A DNA stretch of 6,754 nucleotides, taken from positions 1 to 6,754 of the forward strand of contig JABDMN010000367.1 in assembly GCA_013001485.1 (NCBI GenBank). The letters run 5' to 3'. The notes under the pieces are model-generated. The model was not told the origin of the DNA. It saw nothing but the letters and a program-made list of their open reading frames with translations, and ran no database searches. The stretch is from Acidimicrobiia bacterium. Lineage in GTDB: Bacteria > Actinomycetota > Acidimicrobiia > Spongiisociales > UBA5794. The translations under genes were made by a program, and so were the position numbers. This document shows, piece by piece, positions 6,499 to 6,754 of the stretch (position 1 is its first letter; every line of letters begins with the position of its first letter).

Positions 6499-6754
6499 CG
6501 GCCGGCGACTTCCCCCCACTGGGCGTCGAACTCGAACCGGATCCACTCATGCAGGCGCTGTCCTCGTCCGAAGGGCCGTCGGTCGTGGCAGTCGGCGGGG
6601 GGCACGGTCTGGCTCAGGCAGTCGTCGCCTGCCAAAGGTATGCCGGCGCCCTGTCGGCTCTCGTGACGGTTGCCGACGATGGCGGTTCATCAGGCAGGCT
6701 CGTTCCTGACCTCGACATGCCGGCACCAGGCGACATCCGGCGCTGTCTCATAGC
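6495..6754 (+). CDS. yvcK: YvcK/GlmR (CofD-like) protein, 3'-truncated by window edge
   Basis: The frame opens with GTG at 6495, overlapping the rapZ stop as GTGA, and runs open to the window end (86 codons plus 2 nt). The family signature is plain: VVAVGGGHGLAQ (residues 30-41) is the nucleotide-sugar-binding glycine loop, VTVADDGGSSGRL (57-69) is the strongest family motif, and PGDIRRCL (78-85) continues it. B. subtilis GlmR binds UDP-GlcNAc and stimulates GlmS; mycobacterial CuvA acts in cell-wall control and is a kinase substrate. Known members start shortly before the GGG loop, so the 29-residue leader is somewhat long, and ATG 6549 (MQALSSSEG) is an alternative start. The GTGA overlap favours 6495, with coupling to rapZ translation. 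A whiA gene would be expected next. About three quarters of the protein lies outside the window. Confidence 0.93.
   Translation, partial: MTAGDFPPLGVELEPDPLMQALSSSEGPSVVAVGGGHGLAQAVVACQRYAGALSALVTVADDGGSSGRLVPDLDMPAPGDIRRCLI

Noticed and set aside
6452..6709. Open + strand frame of 85 codons across the rapZ-yvcK junction
   Set aside because: It runs out of frame with both rapZ and the unmistakable YvcK motifs, and its product is low-complexity Arg/Gly/Ser-rich.

Overview
The window is a GC-rich (about 60-65% by eye), densely packed bacterial segment with every gene on the + strand. It runs uvrA (5' end missing), a class I SAM-dependent methyltransferase, a 78-residue protein of unknown function, uvrC, rapZ, and the first 86 codons of yvcK. 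The uvrC-rapZ-yvcK order (normally followed by whiA) with uvrA just upstream is the classic layout of Actinomycetota. Two details agree: the Arg-bearing GMSGAGRS P-loop in RapZ and the GGGHGL motif in YvcK. An uncultured or deep-branching actinobacterium, for example Acidimicrobiia-like, is plausible, but the window alone does not settle the class.

Region 1 (1-3700) looks like one co-directional unit. uvrA ends in a CTGA overlap with the methyltransferase frame, which lacks any nearby ATG, GTG or TTG start and seems to begin at CTG with a good Shine-Dalgarno. After 30 nt comes the small unknown ORF with its own ribosome binding site. Region 2 (3701-3768) is the only real intergenic gap. It holds an imperfect inverted repeat and a TAACAT -10-like hexamer placed so that uvrC could be transcribed leaderless. 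Region 3 (3769-6754) is a second unit: uvrC, then rapZ after 18 nt, then yvcK overlapping rapZ by 4 nt (GTGA).

Functionally, UvrA (damage recognition ATPase) and UvrC (dual-incision nuclease) are two of the three nucleotide excision repair proteins; uvrB is not in the window. RapZ and YvcK/GlmR belong to a different theme, control of amino-sugar and cell-envelope precursor supply. The methyltransferase and the 78-residue protein have no assignable role; their position between uvrA and uvrC is the least explained part of the window.

I found no mobile elements, CRISPR arrays, tRNA or rRNA genes, and no clearly novel multi-gene system. The observations worth following are the CTG start, the unknown small protein, the putative leaderless uvrC promoter, and several motif deviations in otherwise conventional housekeeping proteins.
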